From Pelagibacterales bacterium SAG-MED28 (GTDB lineage: Bacteria; Pseudomonadota; Alphaproteobacteria; Pelagibacterales; Pelagibacteraceae): 64,000 nt of DNA. The stretch spans positions 210,961 through 274,960 of the forward strand of contig JACWDY010000001.1 of the NCBI GenBank assembly GCA_014653835.1, given 5' to 3'. The position numbers and the translations under genes were made by a program. The first letter of the stretch is position 1, and each line of letters begins with the position of its first letter. Positions 41,787-49,761 of the stretch are shown one piece after another. The notes beneath the pieces are model-generated. The model did no database searches and was not told where the DNA came from. It was given only the letters and a program-made list of their open reading frames with translations.

Positions 41787-43122
41787 TTTTATTCTCCAAT
41801 AAATGTTGATCCACTAAATAAGGATTATTTAATTTTTTCTTAACTAAAGGCTTGTCTCTGCATCGACTTTCTACTTCTTTTCTAAAATGTCTTAGTAAAC
41901 CTTGAACTGGCCATGCTGACCCCTCGCCGAAGGCACATATGGTATGGCCTTCAATTTGTTTAGTTACATCTGCTAGCAATTCTACGTCACTATAAGTTGC
42001 TTTTCTTTGAACTACTCTGTCAAGAATTCTCCACATCCATCCTGATCCTTCTCTACACGGTGTACATTGACCGCAACTTTCATGCTTATAAAACCGGGCT
42101 ATTCTAGCCATACATTTTACAATATCTTGATCTTTATTTATAACCACAATTCCTGCGGTACCTAATCCACTTTTATTTTCTATAAGCGAGTCAAAATCCA
42201 TTGTGATAGTGTCACAAATTTTTTTAGGCAATAAAGGCATTGAAGAACCACCAGGTATTACTGCTTGAAGATTGTCCCAACCACCAATTACTCCTCCAGC
42301 ATGTTTTTCAATTAAGTCTTTTAATGGAATGCCCATTTCTTCCTCAACGTTACATGGAGAGTTTACATTTCCCGAAATGCAAAATATTTTTGTGCCAGTA
42401 TTCTTTGGTTTCCCTAATGAAGAAAACCATTTACCGCCTCGTCTTAAAATTGTTGGAACTACTGCTACTGTCTCTACGTTATTTACTATAGTTGGACATC
42501 CGTATAAACCTACCAAGGCAGGAAAAGGAGGTTTTAGTCTTGGTTGTCCTTTGTTTCCTTCAATGCTTTCTAAAAGAGCAGTCTCCTCACCACAAATATA
42601 AGCACCCGCTCCATAATGAATGTGAATATCAAAATCCCATCCAGAGCCACATGCATTTTTTCCTAAGTATTTTTTTTCATACGCTTGATCGATAGCTTCT
42701 TGTAGTCTTTTACCCTCATTAAAGTATTCACCTCTAATATAAATATAACATATATGAGCGTTTACAGCGTAACCTGCTATTAGACATCCCTCTATTAATT
42801 TTTGAGGCTCAAACCTTAAAATATCTCTATCCTTACAAGTTCCTGGTTCTGACTCGTCGGCATTAATCACTAAGTAGTGAGGACGTGAACCAACCTCTTT
42901 TGGTGCAAAGGACCATTTAAGACCTGTCGAAAAACCTGCCCCACCTCTACCTCTTAACTCGGATGTTTTAACTTCATTAATAATCCATTCTCGACCTTTT
43001 GAAATTAAATCTTTGGTATTTTTCCAATCATCTCTTTTTAATGAATTTTCTATATCCCAGCCTAATTCATTATAAAGATTATTAAAAATTTTGTCTTCTT
43101 TCTTAAGCATGTTTTCCTCCAT
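41779..43122 (-). CDS. nuoF: NADH-quinone oxidoreductase subunit F
   Basis: [61 protein letters not shown]. Confidence 0.95.
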   Translation of the reverse strand: MEENMLKKEDKIFNNLYNELGWDIENSLKRDDWKNTKDLISKGREWIINEVKTSELRGRGGAGFSTGLKWSFAPKEVGSRPHYLVINADESEPGTCKDRDILRFEPQKLIEGCLIAGYAVNAHICYIYIRGEYFNEGKRLQEAIDQAYEKKYLGKNACGSGWDFDIHIHYGAGAYICGEETALLESIEGNKGQPRLKPPFPALVGLYGCPTIVNNVETVAVVPTILRRGGKWFSSLGKPKNTGTKIFCISGNVNSPCNVEEEMGIPLKDLIEKHAGGVIGGWDNLQAVIPGGSSMPLLPKKICDTITMDFDSLIENKSGLGTAGIVVINKDQDIVKCMARIARFYKHESCGQCTPCREGSGWMWRILDRVVQRKATYSDVELLADVTKQIEGHTICAFGEGSAWPVQGLLRHFRKEVESRCRDKPLVKKKLNNPYLVDQHLLENKNA

Positions 43123-43708
43123 TAATATTTTCTATTTTTTCAGGAGAAGTATTTTTTCTACCTCTAAATGAACCTGGTTTTAGAGGTTTGTTATTAATTA
43201 AAGACTCAAGTATTTCGGTTGTACTTTTCTCATCTAAGTCCTCATAATAATCATCATTAATTTGTATCATTGGAGCGCTCACACATGCTCCAAGACATTC
43301 AACTTCCATCCAAGAGGAGTTATTTTTTTTAGAAACTTCATTTTCATTCGGGGAAATTTTTTCTTTGCAAAGTTTAACTATTTTATCAGCTCCCCTTAAT
43401 AAACATGGAGTTGTAGTACATACTTGAATAAAATTTTTTCCAACGGGTGCAAGATTATACATGCTATAAAAAGTGGCTACCTCATATACAGAGATGTAGG
43501 GCATAGCTAAAAAATTAGCTATATATTTCATTGCAGCTAAAGGTATCCAATTTTCATTCTGCTTTTGAGCTAAATATAGTAAAGGCATTACTGCACTTTT
43601 TTTATTTTTATCAGGGTACTTTTTCAGTATTTCTTCTACCCTCTTAGTGTTTTCAGTTGAGAATTTAAATTCTTTCGGTTGATCATCATGTACTTTTTTC
43701 ACACTCAT
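43103..43708 (-). CDS. nuoE: NADH-quinone oxidoreductase subunit E
   Basis: [48 protein letters not shown]. Confidence 0.94.
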   Translation of the reverse strand: MSVKKVHDDQPKEFKFSTENTKRVEEILKKYPDKNKKSAVMPLLYLAQKQNENWIPLAAMKYIANFLAMPYISVYEVATFYSMYNLAPVGKNFIQVCTTTPCLLRGADKIVKLCKEKISPNENEVSKKNNSSWMEVECLGACVSAPMIQINDDYYEDLDEKSTTEILESLINNKPLKPGSFRGRKNTSPEKIENINGGKHA

Positions 43709-44880
43709 CGATCTACCTCACCAAAAACTATATCTAGAGAACCTAGAACAGCAGGAACATCAGCTAACATGTGCCCTCGAATTAAATAATCCATGGCTTG
43801 AAGATGTGAAAATCCAGGGGCTCTTATCTTACATCTATAGGGTTTACTGCTACCATCTGATATCAAGTAAACTCCAAATTCACCTTTAGGAGCCTCTACA
43901 GCCGTATAAACATTTCCTTTTGGAACTCTATATCCCTCTGTAAATAACTTAAAATGGTGAATCAAAGCTTCCATTGACTCTTTAATTTCATCTCTGTTAG
44001 GTGGAGAAATTTTATTATCAATAGATTTAACAGGGCCTTTGGGTAATTTGTTGATACATTGTAAAATTATTTTAACACTTTCTCTCATCTCCTCTATCCT
44101 ACAAAGATATCTATCGTAACAATCACCGTTTTTTCCAATTGGAATTTTAAAGTCTAAATCTTTATAAACTTCATAAGGTTGTGATCTTCTCAGATCCCAA
44201 GGCACTCCTGAGCCTCTTAACATCACGCCAGAAAAACTATGATCCAATGCTTCTTGTTTAGAAACAATTCCTATTTCAACATTACGTTGTTTAAAAATAC
44301 GATTATCTGTTAGCAAACCCTCTAAATCATCAATTATTTTAGGGAAAGATCTACAGAATTTTTCTATATCTTCTATAAGTTTTAACGGAATATCTTTGTG
44401 AACCCCCCCTGTTCTAAAATAGTTAGCATGTAATCTAGATCCCGATGCTCTTTCATAAAATGTCATTAAAGTTTCTCTTTCTTCGAATCCCCATAGTGAA
44501 GGAGTTAAGGCTCCAACATCTAATGCTTGAGTTGTAACATTTAAAATATGACTTAAAATTCTTCCGATTTCGCAAAAAATTACTCTTATATATTTAGCTC
44601 TAATGGGCACTTCAACATTTAGCAATTTTTCTGCGGCTAGAGCGAAAGCATGCTCTTGGTTCATCGGAGCTACATAGTCCAGCCTATCAAAATAAGGTAA
44701 TGCTTGCGTATAAGTTTTTTGTTCTATTAATTTTTCTGTACCTCTATGAAGTAAACCAATATGTGGATCTGCTTTTTCTACTACTTCCCCGTCTAATTCA
44801 AGTATTAGTCTAAGAACACCGTGAGCAGCAGGGTGTTGAGGACCAAAGTTAAGGCTTAATGACTTAGTTTTTTTTGTCAT
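43705..44880 (-). CDS. nuoD: NADH-quinone oxidoreductase subunit D
   Basis: [44 protein letters not shown]. Confidence 0.95.
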   Translation of the reverse strand: MTKKTKSLSLNFGPQHPAAHGVLRLILELDGEVVEKADPHIGLLHRGTEKLIEQKTYTQALPYFDRLDYVAPMNQEHAFALAAEKLLNVEVPIRAKYIRVIFCEIGRILSHILNVTTQALDVGALTPSLWGFEERETLMTFYERASGSRLHANYFRTGGVHKDIPLKLIEDIEKFCRSFPKIIDDLEGLLTDNRIFKQRNVEIGIVSKQEALDHSFSGVMLRGSGVPWDLRRSQPYEVYKDLDFKIPIGKNGDCYDRYLCRIEEMRESVKIILQCINKLPKGPVKSIDNKISPPNRDEIKESMEALIHHFKLFTEGYRVPKGNVYTAVEAPKGEFGVYLISDGSSKPYRCKIRAPGFSHLQAMDYLIRGHMLADVPAVLGSLDIVFGEVDR

Positions 44881-45478
44881 CTTTACCTAAATTTTTTACT
44901 TCTTTGATGTAATTTGTACCTTCCCAAGGACTCTCGAAATCAAAGTTTCTATAATTTTGTTCGAGTTTTACCGGCTCATAAATAACTTTCTTTTCTTTTT
45001 CACTATATCTAACTTCATTAAAGCCAGTTAATGGAAAATCTTTTCTTAAGGGATGACCTTTAAAACCGTAATCAGTCAAAATTCTTCTGAGATCAGGATG
45101 ATTTTTAAATTTTACACCATACATATCAAAAACTTCTCTTTCCATCCAGTTCGCTGAGGGAAAAATTTTAGTAATAGAATTTATAATTTGATTGATTTCA
45201 AATTTAATCAAAAGTTTAATTCTTGTATTATTTTCGTGTGACAAGAAAAGATAAATTAGTTCAAATCTTTTATCGTTTTCGGGATAATCAACTCCAGCAA
45301 TATCAATAAGTTGTTTAAATTTACAATTTTCATTTAATTTTAAAAACTGAACCACATCTATTAAGTCTTTTTCATTAATTCCGATTAAAAGCTCTCCATT
45401 GTTTATAGAAGAACTTTGAATTTTTGACGAAAGCTCTGAATTAATTAATTTTTCTAGATTTTGTAATTTTGAAATCAT
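44864..45478 (-). CDS. nuoC: NADH-quinone oxidoreductase subunit C
   Basis: [44 protein letters not shown]. Confidence 0.95.
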   Translation of the reverse strand: MISKLQNLEKLINSELSSKIQSSSINNGELLIGINEKDLIDVVQFLKLNENCKFKQLIDIAGVDYPENDKRFELIYLFLSHENNTRIKLLIKFEINQIINSITKIFPSANWMEREVFDMYGVKFKNHPDLRRILTDYGFKGHPLRKDFPLTGFNEVRYSEKEKKVIYEPVKLEQNYRNFDFESPWEGTNYIKEVKNLGKDDKKN

Positions 45479-45480
45479 TA

Positions 45481-46038
45481 TTATCTTTGCAATGAACCTT
45501 CTCTTCTTATTTTTTTTTGTAGTTGCAAAATTCCATACAACAAAGCCTCAGCTGAAGGAGGGCAGCCTGGAATATAAATATCAACCGGGACAATTTTATC
45601 ACAACCTCTTACAACCGAATAAGAGTAATGGTAGTATCCACCTCCATTTGCACAACTTCCCATCGATACAACATACCTTGGTTCTGGCATTTGATCGTAT
45701 ACCTTTCTTAAAGCTGGGGCCATTTTATTTGTTAAAGTTCCAGCTACAATCATTACATCAGATTGTCTAGGTGAAGCTCTAGGTGCCGCGCCAAATCTTT
45801 CAAGATCATATCTTGGCATAGATGTTTGCATCATTTCGACTGCACAACATGCGAGGCCAAAAGTCATCCAGTGTAAAGAACCAGTTCTTGCCCAATTAAT
45901 TAAATTATCAGTTGACGTTGTTATAAATCCTTTTTCGGCAAAATCTTTTGCTAAGTCTTTAAATTCCTCAGGTATTTGCTTTTCCTTGTTAGAAAAAGGG
46001 TCGATCTTTATTCCCATTCTAATGCTCCTTTTTTCCAC
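45481..46038 (-). CDS. nuoB: NADH-quinone oxidoreductase subunit B
   Basis: [45 protein letters not shown]. Real start probably the downstream ATG (MGIKIDPF). Confidence 0.95.
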   Translation of the reverse strand: MEKRSIRMGIKIDPFSNKEKQIPEEFKDLAKDFAEKGFITTSTDNLINWARTGSLHWMTFGLACCAVEMMQTSMPRYDLERFGAAPRASPRQSDVMIVAGTLTNKMAPALRKVYDQMPEPRYVVSMGSCANGGGYYHYSYSVVRGCDKIVPVDIYIPGCPPSAEALLYGILQLQKKIRREGSLQR

Positions 46039-46376
46039 TCATAAATAAAACCGATTGTTAATACTCCAAGAAAAATCATCATTGACCAGAAACCCAAAGC
46101 ACCTATCCCGCCTAAAGAAATAGCCCAAGGAAATAAAAAAGCGATCTCTAGGTCAAATATAATAAAGAGTATAGCAACTAGATAAAATCTTACGTCGAAT
46201 TCCATTCTTGAGTCATCAAAAGCTTCGAATCCACATTCGTAAGCAGATAATTTCTCTGGACCAGGATTTGAAGGTGAAGCTAAATAATTAGCTATAACAA
46301 AGCCTATACTTAAAAATATAGCTAAAAATAAAAATATTATTATAGATAAATATTCAGATAGAAAATTATAAATCAT
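46008..46376 (-). CDS. nuoA: NADH-quinone oxidoreductase subunit A
   Basis: [44 protein letters not shown]. Confidence 0.95.
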   Translation of the reverse strand: MIYNFLSEYLSIIIFLFLAIFLSIGFVIANYLASPSNPGPEKLSAYECGFEAFDDSRMEFDVRFYLVAILFIIFDLEIAFLFPWAISLGGIGALGFWSMMIFLGVLTIGFIYEWKKGALEWE

Positions 46377-46542
46377 TTTTTTTAATCAATATCTACCTTG
46401 ATGCCCGTGGCTCAAAGATTCTTATATTAATTATTATTACTTATAACATTTCATCTTAAAGTGTACAGGACAGAAAGAAGCATTTTTGTTGATCAATAAA
46501 TGTTTATTTATTTCGATCTACATGAAAATGATTATCAATTAG

Positions 46543-46619
46543 TGGCGGGAGTGACCGGGCTCGAACCGGCGACCTCCTGCGTGACAGGCAGGCGCTCTAA
46601 CCAACTGAGCTACACCCCC
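46543..46619 (-). tRNA. tRNA-Asp (GTC)
   Basis: 77 nt cloverleaf read by eye: GGGGGTG/CACTCCC acceptor, GCTC/GAGC D-stem, CCTGC-CTGTCAC-GCAGG anticodon arm, GCCGG-TTCGAGC-CCGGT T-arm, G73 and encoded CCA. Confidence 0.95.
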
Positions 46620-46802
46620 ACTTAACTTTTTGCAAAACTTGGTGCAAACGTGGTGCAACTCTAAGCGCTGTCACCACTTCAAACTTCTTCTACAAGATGC
46701 TTGTTACACTCTTTATATATACTTTATAAGAAAATAAAAGACCTCATTTACACCAGTAAAATGAATCTTTTTTTACACCAAAATAGGATTATATTATTAT
46801 TA

Positions 46803-46979
46803 ATGAGTAAATTTAATCAGGCGAGAACACAGCAAAGACTTGAGGAAGTGCTTGATAGTCTGTGTCGTTTAACTGGAAGAGATATATTTGTCGTACTGCC
46901 TAAGCAAGTAGATGAGAGAATACCTTATTTAAAGGAAGAGATTAAAAAGACTTTAGATCTTATTCAAAGAACTAATTAA
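46803..46979 (+). CDS. Small hypothetical protein (58 aa)
   Basis: MSKFNQARTQQRLEEVLDSLCRLTGRDIFVVLPKQVDERIPYLKEEIKKTLDLIQRTN; track ORF trimmed to the internal ATG. Only + strand protein candidate in the phage region. Confidence 0.45.
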   Translation: MSKFNQARTQQRLEEVLDSLCRLTGRDIFVVLPKQVDERIPYLKEEIKKTLDLIQRTN

Positions 46980-47130
46980 AACCTTTTAACATATTTGTAT
47001 AAGCCTTAGCACTGATTGTGCTTTTCTTTTTAGTTCGAGACTTGCCAGCTTTCTTACGTTTGTTAATGTTGTAGTACAAACCTTTACGTGCAGTCTTACC
47101 GCTTTTAGTTTTATGATAACCTTTTTTCAC
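46972..47130 (-). CDS. Tiny basic phage-type protein (52 aa, GTG start), not in ORF track
   Basis: GGAGG Shine-Dalgarno then GTG; MKKGYHKTKSGKTARKGLYYNINKRKKAGKSRTKKKSTISAKAYTNMLKGFN. Confidence 0.7.
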   Translation of the reverse strand: MKKGYHKTKSGKTARKGLYYNINKRKKAGKSRTKKKSTISAKAYTNMLKGFN

Positions 47131-47452
47131 GAAACCTCCTTTGTTTCATTTCTGTTTTATAATTATTAAGTTTTGCCACGATGGCAGCTCTCTCTTCTGA
47201 AGTGATTACTTTTTCTTTTTCTTGAGATTGCTTTTCTTTTTGTGGCTGTAAGCCTTTTTCTTTTTCTTCTTGTACATTAGTGTCCTTATGGTTGAGCCAG
47301 TCTGTGTGGCAATCCTTAGTAGCTGGATAACCTGGTGTTTGTTCCATACAGAATGTGTGTTGAGTTGCAGTTATAATAAAGCTTTCATTATTCTGACCGC
47401 AGTAATCGCATTTAGGTGCGATAATTATTTTACGCTTTTTTCTTTTGTTCAT
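47111..47452 (-). CDS. Small protein with zinc-ribbon-like Cys pattern
   Basis: KCDYCGQNNES...TFCMEQ...KDCHTDW followed by a K/E/Q-rich tail. Confidence 0.6.
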   Translation of the reverse strand: MNKRKKRKIIIAPKCDYCGQNNESFIITATQHTFCMEQTPGYPATKDCHTDWLNHKDTNVQEEKEKGLQPQKEKQSQEKEKVITSEERAAIVAKLNNYKTEMKQRRFREKRLS

Positions 47453-47518
47453 TTATGGTAATTGTTTTCACAATAATGGTGACAGCATTATTCAATCCTT
47501 ACAGCTGCACTATTATGT

Positions 47519-47595
47519 GGAGTTGTAGCTCAATTGGTCAGAGCATCCGATTGTCGATCGGAAGGTTGCGAGTTCAAGTCTCGTCAACTCCGCCA
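47519..47595 (+). tRNA. tRNA-Asp (GTC), apparently phage-borne
   Basis: 77 nt cloverleaf: GGAGTTG/CAACTCC acceptor, GCTC/GAGC D-stem, TCCGA-TTGTCGA-TCGGA anticodon arm, GCGAG-TTCAAGT-CTCGT T-arm, G73 and encoded CCA. Confidence 0.85.
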
Positions 47596-47602
47596 AATTA
47601 AT

Positions 47603-47842
47603 TTAACGCCAAGCTCGACAGCTCCAATACCTAGCCTTTGTCTTAGGACCAGGAGTTGAACAACGATGTCTCGCTAAAAAAGATTTCTTTCTGCCTGGCT
47701 GATTTTTTTTAATACTCATTGTCTTACTTCCAAAAGAAACTTTCTTTACCTTGCTTCCGTCTTTTACATAGACGTAAGATTTTTTAGATCCGCCTCTTAC
47801 TGGTTTATTAAGAGTAACTTTTTTTCCACGATATGTTGCCAT
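47603..47842 (-). CDS. Small basic conserved marine-phage protein
   Basis: 79 aa ending GRKKSFLARHRCSTPGPKTKARYWSCRAWR, a C-terminal motif I recognise from marine phage genomes. Confidence 0.65.
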   Translation of the reverse strand: MATYRGKKVTLNKPVRGGSKKSYVYVKDGSKVKKVSFGSKTMSIKKNQPGRKKSFLARHRCSTPGPKTKARYWSCRAWR

Positions 47843-48042
47843 TAGTCTAAATTAGATATGCTTAATATTTTGCCGTCTTTAACTACTGCTTTAACTCGCA
47901 TACATCTAAATTCAGCATTGTTTGTAGATCTCATTGATATACGTCTGCGCTCTAAGCATTCACCTAAATTTTTCATAAGTAAGTGTTCTTTTAAAATTGG
48001 TGGATCACCTAAAAATAATAAGAGACTAATTACTATTTCCAT
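47842..48042 (-). CDS. Small hypothetical phage protein
   Basis: 66 aa, hydrophobic N-terminus, two Cys; TAATG coupling to next gene. Confidence 0.55.
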   Translation of the reverse strand: MEIVISLLLFLGDPPILKEHLLMKNLGECLERRRISMRSTNNAEFRCMRVKAVVKDGKILSISNLD

Positions 48043-48403
48043 TTAATTTTCTTGTTAGATTTTTTAAGTATTCGATATTTTCTTGAGCCTTCTCTAAAGA
48101 CTTCTCTATGTTATTAATCATAACCTGTGAGTGAATGTTTTTGTCTAGCAGCTCCTGGTGTTTAGCTATGATCTTTGCGTTATGTTCTATAAGCATATAG
48201 ATCTCTAAATTCTTAGGTGTCTGTTCAGCTTTCTTTAAAAGATCAGATGACATTAATTGATCTTGCGTCTCAAGACTGGTAATCCTATTCTGAAGATTGC
48301 TGAAGCCGAGAACTGCCGAAATAATAAAAGTTACAATAACGAGAAAGTTTGCAATAGGAATATTTAATTTTGTTTTGTCGCTTACAGAAATTTGATCTTT
48401 CAT
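48026..48403 (-). CDS. Membrane-anchored coiled-coil phage protein
   Basis: N-terminal TM (IPIANFLVIVTFIISAVLGF) followed by a long coiled coil. Confidence 0.6.
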   Translation of the reverse strand: MKDQISVSDKTKLNIPIANFLVIVTFIISAVLGFSNLQNRITSLETQDQLMSSDLLKKAEQTPKNLEIYMLIEHNAKIIAKHQELLDKNIHSQVMINNIEKSLEKAQENIEYLKNLTRKLNGNSN

Positions 48404-48534
48404 CTACCTTGTCCTCTATATTTCTTAGGTCTTTGTTTACCTGGTCCTACTTTTTTTCTTATTCTTCCTGGTCTTTTTCTTGGTTTAGTTTTGACGTAGT
48501 TTGAAATTCCAAACAGACCTTTTTTCTTTGCCAT
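48400..48534 (-). CDS. Tiny basic phage-type protein (44 aa), not in ORF track
   Basis: MAKKKGLFGISNYVKTKPRKRPGRIRKKVGPGKQRPKKYRGQGR; TAATG overlap upstream and ATGA overlap downstream. Confidence 0.7.
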   Translation of the reverse strand: MAKKKGLFGISNYVKTKPRKRPGRIRKKVGPGKQRPKKYRGQGR

Positions 48535-48881
48535 TACTTCTTAAAGATATTTGAAATTTTAATACCGAAGCTTGCTGCTACGATTGCACCAAAGATATAG
48601 AAGATCTCTGCTGGCATAGCCGATAAGACTTTAGCCCAGTTCATAAACCTTTCAGTCTCACCAATTAAAGGTAAACTTAGAATTACTAAAAACCAAACAA
48701 GTATGAGTTCATCTTTAAAACTACCACCGCTCTCTTTAATTTTAGCAATTTGAATTTCTTTTTGGCACTCGATCTCTGTATTACGCTGCACTTCTTTTTT
48801 CTTAAGATGATGCTTAAGTGCGCCAATAGAATTTTCTAATAATGTTTTTCCTAGTAAATTAAATATCATTAATATTTCCAA
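48534..48881 (-). CDS. Putative holin (3-TM-holin-like)
   Basis: GGSFKDELILVWFLVILSLPLIGE...AKVLSAMPAEIFYIFGAIVAASFGIKISNI; overlaps endolysin start. Confidence 0.6.
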   Translation of the reverse strand: MEILMIFNLLGKTLLENSIGALKHHLKKKEVQRNTEIECQKEIQIAKIKESGGSFKDELILVWFLVILSLPLIGETERFMNWAKVLSAMPAEIFYIFGAIVAASFGIKISNIFKK

Positions 48882-49270
48882 GCATTAGGTCTCATGTCGA
48901 AGCCTTCAGCTGCTGTTAGGTTGTCAATATGGATAAATGATTTTGCTACACCTAAGCCTGTAACTTTAGCTGTAAAGTAATCAATGAGTTGTTTTCTGTG
49001 TTTACTATCTTTGACTGAAATATCTAAAGCATGACCTGTTGTGTGAGGTCCGTTTGCTCCAGTGCTAGACACACTTGAGTTATGTGAGCTGCACCTGTAA
49101 GCGCTTGTAATAGATAAAGATCCTAGTTGATCTCTAGCGTCTTGCAAAAGATCTAAGATCTCTGCATTTACTTTTACAGCGGCACAACCGCATTTACATT
49201 TAAACTCATCAAGCTTAAAGTTTTTCCACCTTTCCTTCCACTCGCTTTGTTCTTTTATGTAAGTTGACAT
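48869..49270 (-). CDS. Peptidase M15-family endolysin
   Basis: FKLDEFKCKCGC, SITSAYRCSSHN, GPHTTGHALDISV and FIHIDN zinc-site motifs. Confidence 0.85.
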   Translation of the reverse strand: MSTYIKEQSEWKERWKNFKLDEFKCKCGCAAVKVNAEILDLLQDARDQLGSLSITSAYRCSSHNSSVSSTGANGPHTTGHALDISVKDSKHRKQLIDYFTAKVTGLGVAKSFIHIDNLTAAEGFDMRPNAWKY

Positions 49271-49502
49271 AATAATTTTTTACTCCTAATTTTTTTTGAA
49301 TTTCTGATGAGTATCTTTTGCGGTGACGTTTATCGTCATCACATTTGACATCGTATAGTTCCACCTCACCTGTCTTAATATTTATACGGACTATATCTAT
49401 TGGTCCTTGACCTTGTATATTTTCAAATAGAAGATGATCGTCATCCAACAGATCTATTGCAGCTGTTAGATGAGCAACAATCCCACGATTGTAATATTTC
49501 AC
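49215..49502 (-). CDS. Putative small PD-(D/E)xK-type nuclease
   Basis: 95 aa; GPIDIVRINIKTGEVELYDVKC resembles the D...(D/E)xK signature. Confidence 0.5.
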   Translation of the reverse strand: MKYYNRGIVAHLTAAIDLLDDDHLLFENIQGQGPIDIVRINIKTGEVELYDVKCDDDKRHRKRYSSEIQKKLGVKNYYVNLHKRTKRVEGKVEKL

Positions 49503-49693
49503 TAAAGAATTTTATTTAATAATAAAAATAGTTCACCTAGTACGGCTAAACCTACAGCACCGAGTACATATAAAATTCGATCAATGTCTTTTTTTATATG
49601 TGCTAAATGATTGTTTTCTAACGTATCAAGTTTTTCGTTTATGATCGCTACTTCTTTATCTAGCTTTTGGACAAGTTGATCTGTTTCTTGCAT
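49502..49693 (-). CDS. XhlA-like coiled coil plus TM protein
   Basis: 63 aa; N-terminal coiled coil and C-terminal TM ILYVLGAVGLAVLGELFLLL. Confidence 0.5.
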   Translation of the reverse strand: MQETDQLVQKLDKEVAIINEKLDTLENNHLAHIKKDIDRILYVLGAVGLAVLGELFLLLNKIL

Positions 49694-49695
49694 GG

Positions 49696-49761
49696 TTATT
49701 TTTCCAATTTAGAAATTAAATCTTTCCAAAACTTTTTTATTTTTGTAATTATTTTTTTCAT
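49696..49761 (-). CDS. Candidate 21-aa cationic amphipathic peptide in lysis region, not in ORF track
   Basis: ATG overlaps oxygenase stop (TAATG); TAA then 2 nt then next ATG. Peptide MKKIITKIKKFWKDLISKLEK. Confidence 0.55.
   Translation of the reverse strand: MKKIITKIKKFWKDLISKLEK

Noticed and set aside
42240-42695. Three + strand ORFs (42240-42491, 42272-42601, 42492-42695)
   Set aside because: Entirely antisense to clearly conserved nuoF; no plausible protein features or RBS support.
46667-47486. 10-bp inverted repeat GCTGTCACCA / TGGTGACAGC about 800 bp apart
   Set aside because: A match this short over ~1 kb is expected by chance at a non-trivial rate; no supporting structure at the ends.
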